Assembly: GCF_017168255.1 (NCBI RefSeq)
Contig: NZ_JABFAP010000001.1
Coordinates: forward strand, 657,087 to 721,086
DNA: 64,000 nucleotides
Source of the DNA: Agrococcus sp. KRD186
GTDB lineage: Bacteria; Actinomycetota; Actinomycetes; Actinomycetales; Microbacteriaceae
Direction: 5' to 3'
Shown: positions 43,046 to 52,200 of the stretch, in pieces
How positions within the stretch are numbered: the stretch's first letter is position 1
How the letters are laid out: each line of letters starts with the position of its first letter
Position numbers and translations under genes: made by a program
The notes under the pieces: generated by a model
What the model was told of the DNA's origin: nothing
Seen by the model: only the letters and a program-made list of their open reading frames with translations
The model's database searches: none

Positions 43046-44434
43046 ATGGGCGCACGTGACAACCCGGTCGAGGCGGCGCAGGCGCTGCTGGCCGCCATCG
43101 GCGCGAGCCGCAGTCCGTTCGAGTGGCGACGCCGTCAGCCGACGTTGCTGCACAAGCAGAGGCAGCCGCAGCGCTTCACCGTGCGCGTCGATCTCACGGG
43201 TGCGCAGCCGCCCATCTGGCGGCGCCTGCAGCTCTCGAGCCACATGCCGCTCGACCGCCTGCACACGGTGCTGCAGGTCGCGATGGGCTGGAGCGACTCC
43301 CACCTGCACCACTTCGTGATGGGCCCGGGCGCGCTCGACCGGGACGTCGAGCCGTTCCTCACGCCGTTTGACGTCGACGAGGGCGAGACCGGCACGCTCG
43401 AGGCTGACGTGCGGCTCGAGCAGGTGCTCGCGACGGCGGGGGATCGGCTGCACTACGAGTACGACTTCGGCGACGGCTGGCAGCACACGATCAAGCTCGA
43501 GCGGGCCGAGCCGTGGGTCGACGGAGCCCCGGATGCGGTGTGCGTGACTGGCAAGCGCGCCTGCCCACCGGAGGACTGCGGCGGCATCGGCGGGTACGCG
43601 CAGCTGCTCGACGTGCTCGCGGGGCGGCCTGTCGACATCGACGCCGATTGGGCGGAGGAGCTGCGCCGCTGGGCGCCCGAGGGCTTCGACCCCGAGCACT
43701 TCGACATCGACGAGGCCAACGAGATGCTCGCGAGCGGACCGCTGCCGGCGCTCGACACCGTGCACCCGTACATTCCGGAGCTGCTGCTGAAGGCGGGGGG
43801 CTCGCAGCTGAGCGATGTCGCGGCGCTGGTGACGGATGCGCTGCACGAGCCCGTGCACCTGTCACCCGGGCAGATGCAGGGGGCTGTCGACCGCTACAGA
43901 CTGCTGCTCGAGCTCGTCGGCGACGGGTTGCCGCTCACCGCGGCCGGTTGGCTGCCGCCGACGGTCGTGTCCACGCTGTGGGATGCGCTCGGACTCGAGG
44001 GCCAGTGGATCGGGAAGGGCAACCGCGAGGACCAGACGCGTCCGGTCGCAGCGCTGCGCGCCTCAGCGACGCAGCTCGGGCTGCTGCGCAAAGCGAAGGG
44101 CCGGCTGCTGCCGACGGCGGCAGCGCGCGCGGTGGCAGGCGATCCCGCGGCACTGTGGAACCACATTCGCAGCCGCGTGCCGCTCGGCAAGCCGCACGAG
44201 CGCGATGCCGGGGCGCTGCTGCTGCTGCGGTCGGCTCTGCTCGACACTGAGATGCCAGCGCCCGACAGCGGAGCGCTGCTGGCCGACTTGGGATGGAGGC
44301 TGACCGGCGGCAGCCTGGACGATGCCGCGCACATCTGGGCGTGGCCTACCCGCGACGTGCTCGACCAGCTCAGCGGGCAGTTCGCCGATGCCGGGTGGCG
44401 GGCGACCGTGGCACGCGCGCTGCTGACGCGCTGA
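43046..44434 (+). CDS. Plasmid pRiA4b ORF-3 family protein
   Basis: 462 aa. The N-terminal half carries the IS1096 TnpR-like / pRiA4b ORF-3 domain: FTVRVDLTGAQPPIWRRLQL, LDRLHTVLQVAMGWSDSHLHHF, YEYDFGDGWQHTIKLE and the end PEDCGGIGGYAQLLDVL. The second half (about residues 240-462) is helical and contains VVSTLWDALGLEG. Despite the name, the domain is common in stand-alone chromosomal genes of unknown role. The start is the ATG after GAAGGAG; the longer frame has no conserved residues. It is monocistronic. Confidence 0.82.
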   Translation: MGARDNPVEAAQALLAAIGASRSPFEWRRRQPTLLHKQRQPQRFTVRVDLTGAQPPIWRRLQLSSHMPLDRLHTVLQVAMGWSDSHLHHFVMGPGALDRDVEPFLTPFDVDEGETGTLEADVRLEQVLATAGDRLHYEYDFGDGWQHTIKLERAEPWVDGAPDAVCVTGKRACPPEDCGGIGGYAQLLDVLAGRPVDIDADWAEELRRWAPEGFDPEHFDIDEANEMLASGPLPALDTVHPYIPELLLKAGGSQLSDVAALVTDALHEPVHLSPGQMQGAVDRYRLLLELVGDGLPLTAAGWLPPTVVSTLWDALGLEGQWIGKGNREDQTRPVAALRASATQLGLLRKAKGRLLPTAAARAVAGDPAALWNHIRSRVPLGKPHERDAGALLLLRSALLDTEMPAPDSGALLADLGWRLTGGSLDDAAHIWAWPTRDVLDQLSGQFADAGWRATVARALLTR

Positions 44435-44499
44435 CCGGCGCTTCACGCTGCGCGGCGGGCGACCGGCGCCGCGCGACCGCTCGGGTACGGCGCGGGCCG

Positions 44500-44703
44500 C
44501 TAGAACAGCGTGAGCGCGGCTTCGTGCGCCTCGTCGACGCTCGACCAATAGCCGAGCAGGCGGCGCTGCGCGCGATCCGGATGCGCGGTCACGGCCCGGT
44601 AATGCGGTTCGCGCCGTGGCCCGCGCAGCAGGAGCCGCACGACCGCGAGCCGTGCACCGTCGAGCGGATGCAGCACAACCCACTCGGCGCCTCGGATCGT
44701 CAC
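44500..44703 (-). CDS. Small protein of an undescribed family (copy C)
   Basis: 67 aa from a GTG start: EWVVLHPLDGARLAVVRLLL, REPHYRAVTAHPDRAQRRLL, GYWSSVDEAHEAALTLF. It matches copy A in the island (34533-34868) over its whole length but lacks the Pro-rich tail, so the conserved unit is about 65 residues. It lies on the minus strand next to a transposase remnant, like copy A which lies among island debris. Function unknown. Confidence 0.6.
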   Translation of the reverse strand: MTIRGAEWVVLHPLDGARLAVVRLLLRGPRREPHYRAVTAHPDRAQRRLLGYWSSVDEAHEAALTLF

Positions 44704-45011
44704 GGCTGTGCACGCTGTCGGCGGCCGACGACATGCGACCCGCGTTCGGCTGGGCGTGGACGCCGACGCCGCTGTGTCTCGGCATCGTCGACCGCCAGCC
44801 CGGTCTCCCTGGTGGCCACACGCAGGCCCAGCACCTCGCGGCGCCCGTCGGCGTTGACGCCGGTCGCGACCAGGACGACGGCGTTGATGACTCGGCCGCC
44901 CTCGAGGACCATCATCGTCAGCACGTCGGCGGCGACGAACGTGAACGGGCCAGCCTCATCCAGCGGCCGGTGGCGGACCTGCTCGACCTGCTCGTCCAGG
45001 TCGGCCGTCAT
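44700..45011 (-). pseudogene. IS256-family (Mutator) transposase fragment
   Basis: The frame reads DLDEQVEQVRHRPLDEAGPF, TFVAADVLTMMVLEGGRVIN and AVVLVATGVNADGRREVLGL. This is the central part of Mutator transposases including the first catalytic Asp region (VAAD). The N-terminal third and everything after RVATRETG are missing, and the last 30 codons no longer resemble the family. It is a scrap with no terminal repeats visible. Confidence 0.75.
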
Positions 45012-45029
45012 GGGGGAGACCTGCGACTT

Positions 45030-45050
45030 CGACAGTGAGCGTCACTGTCG
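45030..45050. repeat. Palindrome at the transposase-remnant / ugpC-fragment junction
   Basis: cgacagtga, gcg and tcactgtcg form a perfect 9-bp inverted repeat exactly where the ugpC-like fragment begins. It could mark a recombination joint. Confidence 0.5.
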
Positions 45051-45214
45051 ACCTCGTCGAGGAGCTCGGCTCGGACACCTATGTCTACGGCGCAGGGCAG
45101 GGTCGGCGCTGGACGGCGCGGCTGCCGAACGGCTCGAAGCCCGCGATCGGTACCGAGCTCGCGTTCGCGGTCGGGCAGGGGAGCGTCATCGCCTTCGACC
45201 CGCTCACTGCAGCG
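45035..45214 (+). pseudogene. Orphan C-terminal fragment of a UgpC-type ATPase
   Basis: About 55 codons (VTVDLVEELGSDTYVYGAGQ, RRWTARLPNGSKPAIGTELA, VGQGSVIAFDP) match the last 60 residues of the ugpC gene at 41802-42887, with clear nucleotide similarity but many substitutions. No ATPase domain precedes it; the frame runs on into unrelated sequence. It is a diverged piece of a second ATPase gene rather than a recent copy. Confidence 0.75.
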
Positions 45215-45271
45215 AGCGTTGCTCGGAGCAACGGACCGCGGTGGCGTGCGTACACGGGTTTGCCCGATGCC

Positions 45272-45300
45272 TTGTGCGCACACGCCGCAAGGTGTAAACA
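45272..45300 (+). promoter_or_regulatory. Candidate promoter of the giant-protein gene
   Basis: TTGTGC (45272-45277), 17-nt spacer, TAAACA (45295-45300). This would start transcription about 10 nt before the ATG at 45317. The local sequence is relatively A/T-rich, unlike its surroundings. Confidence 0.35.
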
Positions 45301-45316
45301 TAACACTGTTGCCACT

Positions 45317-46291
45317 ATGGGGTTCCCCAGGCGACTGAAAGCAGCCGCATTGGAAACTCGTCCGATGAAGTCTCGCAACGCCAATGCAGGCGCTGCGAGA
45401 CCGGCGAGCGCATCGTCGTCTCTCGGCTTTCGAATCACTCTCGTCGTCGCCGTGCTCAGTCTCATCGTGCAGATCGCAGTGCTCCCGCCGACGAGAGCAC
45501 CAGACCCCGCGGCTGCGCTCACAGCCATCGGCGTGTCGTCCCGACCAGTGAGCTCGGACGCACTCCCAGTGGACCAGCTCGATCAAGCATTTGCGCAAGC
45601 GCGTACAGAGTGGGAAGCCCAAGGAATCGACACGGCGGGCATCTCGGCGCGTGTCGGCGAACTTCCGGAACGGATGCTGGGGCACACGTCCGGTCGCGTG
45701 ATCACCATCGACGCGGATGCCGCGGGCTGGGGATGGGGACGAATGAGCCTCATCACCGTCCTGCGACACGAGATCGGCCACGCGGTGGGGCTCGAGCACG
45801 CAGACGGCGGCGTGATGCACGAAGTCCTCCACCCGGGAAGCGCCATCGCCGTCACGGCGAACGATGCTGCGCGCGCCGGCGGGTCGCCGGTATCGGCACC
45901 GCTGCTGGCAGCGACAGAGGTCGTCGAACCGGCATCCGCCGAGGAGACAGCCCCCGCCCCGCCCAACCCACGGGGCTGCCTGCCGCCGAGCCCGCGCCGG
46001 AGCCCGCGCCCGCGCCGGAGCCCGCGCCCGCGCCGGAGCCCGAGGCCGACGCGCAGCCCGCGCCAGAGCCCGACGCCGACGCGGCGCCCGCGCCAGAGCC
46101 CGACGCCGACGCGCAACCCGCGCCAGGACCCGACCCCGAGCCGGCACCAGCGTCGGAGTCCCTTGCGCCGGAGCTCGCGCCGACCTCGGAGGCACCCGCA
46201 GAGGTGGCGGCCGTCGTCGCGGCTCAGTTGGTGCTTTCGGTCAGCGAGCTCGCGCTCGGCCGAGTCCACCCGGTGTCGGGTGGATCGATGA
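45317..46291 (+). CDS. Membrane-anchored matrixin-like protease domain (N-terminal part of the giant protein; frame broken after about 45,950)
   Basis: From ATG 45317 (or 45365) the frame encodes a basic N-terminus and a signal anchor (FRITLVVAVLSLIVQIAVLP). A mature domain follows with LDQAFAQARTEWEAQGIDTA and VITIDADAAGWGW. The zinc-protease motif is HEIGHAVGLEH followed by GVMHEVLHPG. The H-E-x-x-H-x-x-G-x-x-H site is complete. After VVEPASAEETAPAP the frame becomes Ser/Pro/Arg-rich nonsense and stops at 46291, whereas the frame one base back continues as EPAPEPAPAPEP and the giant repeat protein. Very large repeat proteins of other bacteria carry this same small protease-like domain near their start, so I read both as one gene. 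Confidence 0.75.
   Translation: MGFPRRLKAAALETRPMKSRNANAGAARPASASSSLGFRITLVVAVLSLIVQIAVLPPTRAPDPAAALTAIGVSSRPVSSDALPVDQLDQAFAQARTEWEAQGIDTAGISARVGELPERMLGHTSGRVITIDADAAGWGWGRMSLITVLRHEIGHAVGLEHADGGVMHEVLHPGSAIAVTANDAARAGGSPVSAPLLAATEVVEPASAEETAPAPPNPRGCLPPSPRRSPRPRRSPRPRRSPRPTRSPRQSPTPTRRPRQSPTPTRNPRQDPTPSRHQRRSPLRRSSRRPRRHPQRWRPSSRLSWCFRSASSRSAESTRCRVDR
45948..45961 (+). other. Apparent one-base frame change in a C-rich tract
   Basis: The tract cagcccccgccccg joins frame 2 (protease) to frame 1 (giant repeat region). Adding one C here would give ETAP-PAQPTGLPAAEPAPEP in a single frame. Causes to consider are a sequencing or assembly error, phase variation by a short C-run, or true inactivation. 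Confidence 0.6.
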
Positions 46292-49200
46292 CATTTGTGA
46301 TCACGAACACCGGCACGGACGTCATCGCGCTCGCCGCGCTGCTCGATGATCCGTCGAACGCCTTCGAGATCACCGGCATGCCGACAGAGCTGGCAGCCGG
46401 CGAGAGCGTCACGGTCACCGTCACGCTCAATCCCGGCGCAGCCGGCGCATACGAGGCGACCCTGACCATCGGTGACCTCGAGCCGCTTGCCGTTTCGGGC
46501 ACGCGCAGTCGTTGGAGCCTCGAGGGCGACACCGCCGTGGCAACCGCCGGTGACCGGTTCGATCACCAGCTAGTCGTCTCGGGCGAGGGCGCGGTGCTGG
46601 TGAGCCTGACCGACCCCTCCGACGTGGACGAGGCACCCGATGCCGCTCGCCACATCGTCGCCGGTGGCGCGCTCGCCGATCGGATCGAGCTGACGGGTGC
46701 AGCCGGCGACAGCAGCGTCCGCATCACGGGCGGGGGAGGCGAAGACACGCTGGGGGGTCCCGCGCAGCATGTCACCTGGAGCATCACCGGCGACGGCGCC
46801 GGAACCGTGAGTGGCTTCGTGTTCGACGGCTTCGAGCACTTGGTCGGTGCCGCCGACAACGAGGATGTCTTCGACTTCTCGGCGACGGGTCGCCTCTCCG
46901 GCGCGGTCGACGGCGGAGCGGGCGGGTTCGACACGATGGTGCTCGACGCGGCCGGCCGCGGGGTGCACGCCGAGGCCTACGATCCACACTCGGGCGCGGT
47001 CGTGGTGGGCGGCATCCGGTACTCCTACACCGGGCTCGAACCGATCACGATCTCGGCCGCGACTGCGCTGACGGTGAGCGGAACCGCTGGCGACGAAGTG
47101 ATCACCCTCGCCCCGCACGCGTCGCTCGCAGGCTGGCTCACCGCCACGGCACCCACGATGGAGACCCTGCACTTCGCGATCCCGACCGTCTCGCTCACGA
47201 TCGATGGTCTCGGCGGAACGGATGCCGTGCGCGTCGTGGGGACGATCGACCTCGGCGGGGTACCGTTCACAGCCTTCGCCGAAACCGTCGAGATCATGGC
47301 GGATGCTCAGCTCACGACGACCGCCGATGTCACGCTCGCCGCGCACGCAGGCTCCAGCTCCGCCGGCACCGTGGCCGCGGTCGCGCGCGTGTCCGGCACA
47401 GTATCGGCGCGCAACATCCTGGTCAGCGCCACCGCCGAGCAGTTCGAGGCCAGTACCGGCGCGGCCGGAGCCGAGTCGTTCACATTCCACTCGTCGGCAC
47501 TGGCTGAGATCGGCGCGGTCGCGACGATCGTCGCAGCCACGCTGCAGGTGCTCGCGCGGGTCGGCATCGAGCTCGATTACACGGCGACCGCCGCGTCGCT
47601 CACTCCCTGGGCAGCCGGTGTGCTGTCGGTCGTCGATGCGCGCGTGGATGTCACCGCCACGAACTCGTCGCAGGCGCATATCCGCTCGGGTGCGACCGTC
47701 ACGCTCACCGGCGGCGGGCCCGCCTCAGCGAGCGTGCCCGAGACCGTGCTCGTGTCGGCATCCGATACGACCCGGCTGATCGCGCTACTCGACGACGCCA
47801 GCCGTCCAGTATTGGTCCCGCTGTTCTCGAATCCGGTCACCGGTTCGGCGCACATCAACACGGCATTCAGGTTCGACAGCCTGCAGGCGCGCATCACGCT
47901 CGACCGCGAGACTGCTGCATCCATCGCCACTGCGCTGACCACCACCGGACGCGTGGGCGTGGCCGCGCGCAATGACGGTGAACTCATCGCCGAGGTCGCC
48001 TCCACCCTCGTCGGCATCGCGCACCTCGTCGTCGGCACCGACGACGCAACCGCCGACGTGACGGGCGCCACCCTCGACGTCGGTGCTCTCTCGGTGCAGG
48101 CCACCACTGCCTCGACCTACGCCGCGATCGGCAAGGACGCGCTCATCGACGTCACGGGGCAGACCAGCTCCACCGTGACGGATGCGGGCATCACCACGGC
48201 GGCGGGGGTCACGGTCGAGGCGCACGACACGAGCGCGCTGACCGTGGAGGCGGGCGACCAGGTCCTCATGCCGGGAACGCCCCTGATCACCGCGACCGGC
48301 GTGAGCGCCTGGAACCTGCTCGACCGCACGGTCAGTGCCCTCATCATTCGCTCGGAGATCACCGCGACGGGTGACGTGAAGGTGAGCGCCGTGGCCGCAC
48401 CGGTGCTCACGGCCACCACGACCGCCGCCTCGATCGCCCAAGCCGACGTCGCGCTCGTCACCACCGACATCGCGGCCGTCGCCGGGCTCTTCGCCGCCAA
48501 CGCGCTCGTGGGCTCGGTGTCGGCACGCGTGATCGACAGCATCGTCGATGCGGCATCCATCGTCATCGAGGCCGACAGCGACGGCGCACTCATCGACGCG
48601 ACCTCCGACATCTCGGCCGTCGCGGCGACCGGCACGCTCACGATCGACAACTCGCCGAAGCTCACGCTCGCGGCCGCGATGGCCGTCAACTTCGTCGGCT
48701 GGCTGCTCTCGGCGACGGCGCTCGACGACCTCCGCGCCGCGGGCGAACTCCTGCTCGGCGTGACGTTCGCCACCGAGCAGTCGTGGGCCGTCGACGCGCT
48801 CGCCCGCGACTCGCAGCTCACGGCCACTGGCGACATCGATCTGCGCGCACATTCGGCCGAGACGATCAACGCCACCGTCAGCAACACCTCGATGGCATCG
48901 CTGCAGGCTGTCGCCGGCATGTTCAGCGGAGGCGCGGGCTTCGTGCTGGCGAGCAACAAGATCTCGAGCATCACAACGGTCGCTATCCAGTCGAACACCG
49001 CGCAGCGCATCCCGATCACTGCCGGTGGGGCGGTACGCATCGTCGCCGACCACGCGGCGGGCATCTACTCCAACGTCAAGCTCACCGTGGCGTCGGTCAC
49101 GGTGAACGACGGAGGAGTGCACGTCGTCGGCAACACGATCGACGCCATCGGCGGCGGGCTGACCTACGACTACCTCTCCACCGACGGCGAGGTCACGCTC

Positions 49201-52200
49201 GACCGTGGCGACCTCGTGCTCGTGCCCATCGGCGCCACGGCAGACGACTTCACCGCGCAGTCGGAGATCGCAGATCAGGTGCGAGCGATCGCAACCGGCA
49301 CCATCGTGCGATTGGCCGCCGATTACGCCGGCGAACGCCACAGCACAAGCCTCGGCATCCGCTACGTGCTGCACGGCGACATCGTGCTCGTCGAAGCGGG
49401 CCATCTCGCGGGCGGTGATGTCGACACGCGGTATCGGTACCTGGGCCAGGCGACCCGGATCGATCTCGCCGTCGAAGACTTCTCGATCGTGAGCCGCTGG
49501 GCCATCGTGGGCGGCGACGCGGGGAGCGCCTACCGCTACCTCGGCTCGTCGGCTGACCTCGATCTCAACGCGACCGACTACTCCGATTCGGCCGTCTGGG
49601 TGCGGGTCGCCGACACTCCGCTCAGCATGTATGAGTGGATGGGGCCCGACGGCTCGCTGGTCGATCTCGGTGCGCAGGATCTGCTCGATCTCGGCTGGTG
49701 GCGGCCCGCCGATCCGAGCGACGGGATTCCGCGCGGCTTCAACATCACCCAATCTCCCGCCGTCGCGATCGCCGCCGCCGTGGTGCTCAACGACCTGCGC
49801 AGTGACGTCATTGCCGTGCTGGCGTTCGTGAACCTCGCTGCGGGCTCGCTTGTGGTGGAGGCGATCGAGCAGGCGATCGTTCGTGCCGACGCCGACGTGA
49901 CTGCGAAGGCGTCGGGCGGCAGCAGCATCACCGGTGAAGGCACGGCGCTCGCCGCGGGCGGCATCCTTGCCACCAACCGCGTGCTCGGCGGTGCCACCGC
50001 CAGCCTGCTGTGGAGCATCGTCGACGTCGTCGGCGACGTCACCGTGCGCGCAGTGCTGCGCGCCGAAGTGGCGTCTTCCGCACGGGCGGCGCTCACCTCC
50101 GGCGCGCAGACATTCAGCGTCGTGCTCGCCTTCAACACCATCGGCTGGGCCCCGACGGCCACCTTCTTCGCCGCCATCGAAACGATCCTCGGCTCCGCGG
50201 TCATCGACGAGAACAGCGACGACGACGGCGAACGCCCGGCGATCGCCTCGGCGCTGGTGCAGCACACCACGCTGGCAGCGGGGGGTGCTGTGCAGGTCAT
50301 CGCCACGGCGTCGGCGACCGTCTCGGCCTACCTCGGCAACGACGCGACCTCGTACCCTGCCGCACTGTTCGGCGCCGGGGGATTGGCCGTCAACGGCGTG
50401 CTCGCCTCGAACCGGGTCTCGAGCGGCGCGTTCGCGCAGGTCGACGGCATCGCGATCGCCGACTGGACCCTCGCCGCACCTCCGGAGACCATCGAGACCG
50501 GCGACGTCGTCCACACGCTCTCGGGTATCCACCAGTGGGTCGGCGCAGCGCGCGGGCCCCCGGCAGCGAACGAAGACTTCACCGCCCCCGGCTGGCGGCA
50601 GCTCGACGACATCACCGCGTCGGTCACGGCAGCCGCACTCACGGTCGATGCACTCTCGGCTTCGACCATCGGTTCGACCACCACCCTCTATTCCGAGGTC
50701 TCGCCCAACAACGATGCGGGTGCGGGCCTCGTGAACAGCTTCCTCGCCGACCAGCTCGAGGACTACAGCTACACCAGCAACTCCGGCGCCGTGACGCTTG
50801 ATCTGAACGATCGCGTCCGAGTCGCCGATGACAGCAGCTCCGAGGCCGCCGGCACGATCGTGCAGTGGATGGGCCTGGATGGCACCGTCGTCGATCTGGG
50901 CAGCGCCGACTTCGACGACCTCGACCTGTGGAAGCCGATGACCTCCACGAGCCTGTTCACCGGGTCTCTGAGCTACGCGCTCCTCGGTGAGCTCGGTACC
51001 CGGATGGGCAAGTCGCTCACCGGTGAGGCGAACGGCTACTTCGGCCTCATCGTCAGCAATGACGTGCGCACGTCCACCATCGCGTCGATCACCGATCTGA
51101 CCGTCGCGGTCGATGGCGACGTCGACGTTCGGGCAACGGATTCGTCGGCGCTGTCGGCGTTCGATTCCAGCACCCTCTACGCGTGGGAGGGCGGCGGCGG
51201 CGTCCTCGCGATGAACGCGGTGCAGGGCGGCGCCGAGGCGCTCGTCACCCGCAGCCCGATCACCGCCGGCGGCGACCTGCGGGTCGAGGCCGCGCAGATC
51301 GGCGACGCCGTGGCTGTGGCCTCCACCACGATGGAAGCGTGGGATGCCTTCACCGTCATCCTCGCCTTCAACTCGCTCGGCTGGACCTCGCAGAACCTGC
51401 TCTCGTACCTCCTCGAGGCGATTCTCGGGATTCCGGTCTCCGACATCGCCGACCGCTTCACGACCGGCGACGACCCGATCGTCACCGCGATCTTCGGAGA
51501 CGAGCACCCCGCGGTCGCACGTGCCGTCGTCACCGACTCGACGCTGGACATCACCGGCGACATCACGGTCATGGCCACCTCGGCGACCATCCTCAACGCC
51601 GTCGCCGCCAACGAGAACGTCGTCGAAGCCGCCGTCGACATCGCCTTCGGCAGCGCCGGCACGAAGGCCAACGCCAACGTGACGCTCTCCAGCGGCAAGC
51701 AGCAGATCGACGGCTACGGCGCCTCGGGCGCGGCCGCAGGGTTCATCGTCGGCACGAACAAGGTCAACAGCCTCGCACTTGCCGAGATCGTCTTCACCGG
51801 GACCCGTGGCACCGTGGATGCCGGCGGCGAAGTCACCGTCGAGGCGAACGATGAGGCTGGCATCTCGGCCAGCAGCACCGTCATCCAGGACGTGGCGACC
51901 TCGAACACCCTGGCCGGCATCACCGACGTGCTGAACCAGATCGTCATTCCGGGCGACTACGACTACACGACCGAGTCCGGTGTACGTGATGTGGTGACCG
52001 AGCCGAGCACGCTCCCGGCCGGAGTGGGCGGACGCATCGGAACGCACGTGCGTGTCGGCCAGGCGTGGGTCGACGCCTGGCGCGCGGCGAACCCCGGGGG
52101 CACGGCACCGGTCGTCGGCGACATCTACCTCTACATCGGAGCGTCGGGGTCGCTCGATCTCAGCGACATCGTCGCGACGGACTTCACGAACACCGCCCGC

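Noticed and set aside
45988-46200. CRISPR-like array in the GC repeats
   Set aside because: The units are short, adjacent and coding for Pro/Glu repeats; there are no unique spacers of equal length and no cas genes anywhere in the window.
45958-46291. Ser/Pro/Arg repeat tail of the protease frame as a genuine domain
   Set aside because: It is the out-of-frame reading of the Glu/Pro/Ala linker. The frame-1 version gives a typical linker and continues into the repeat protein.
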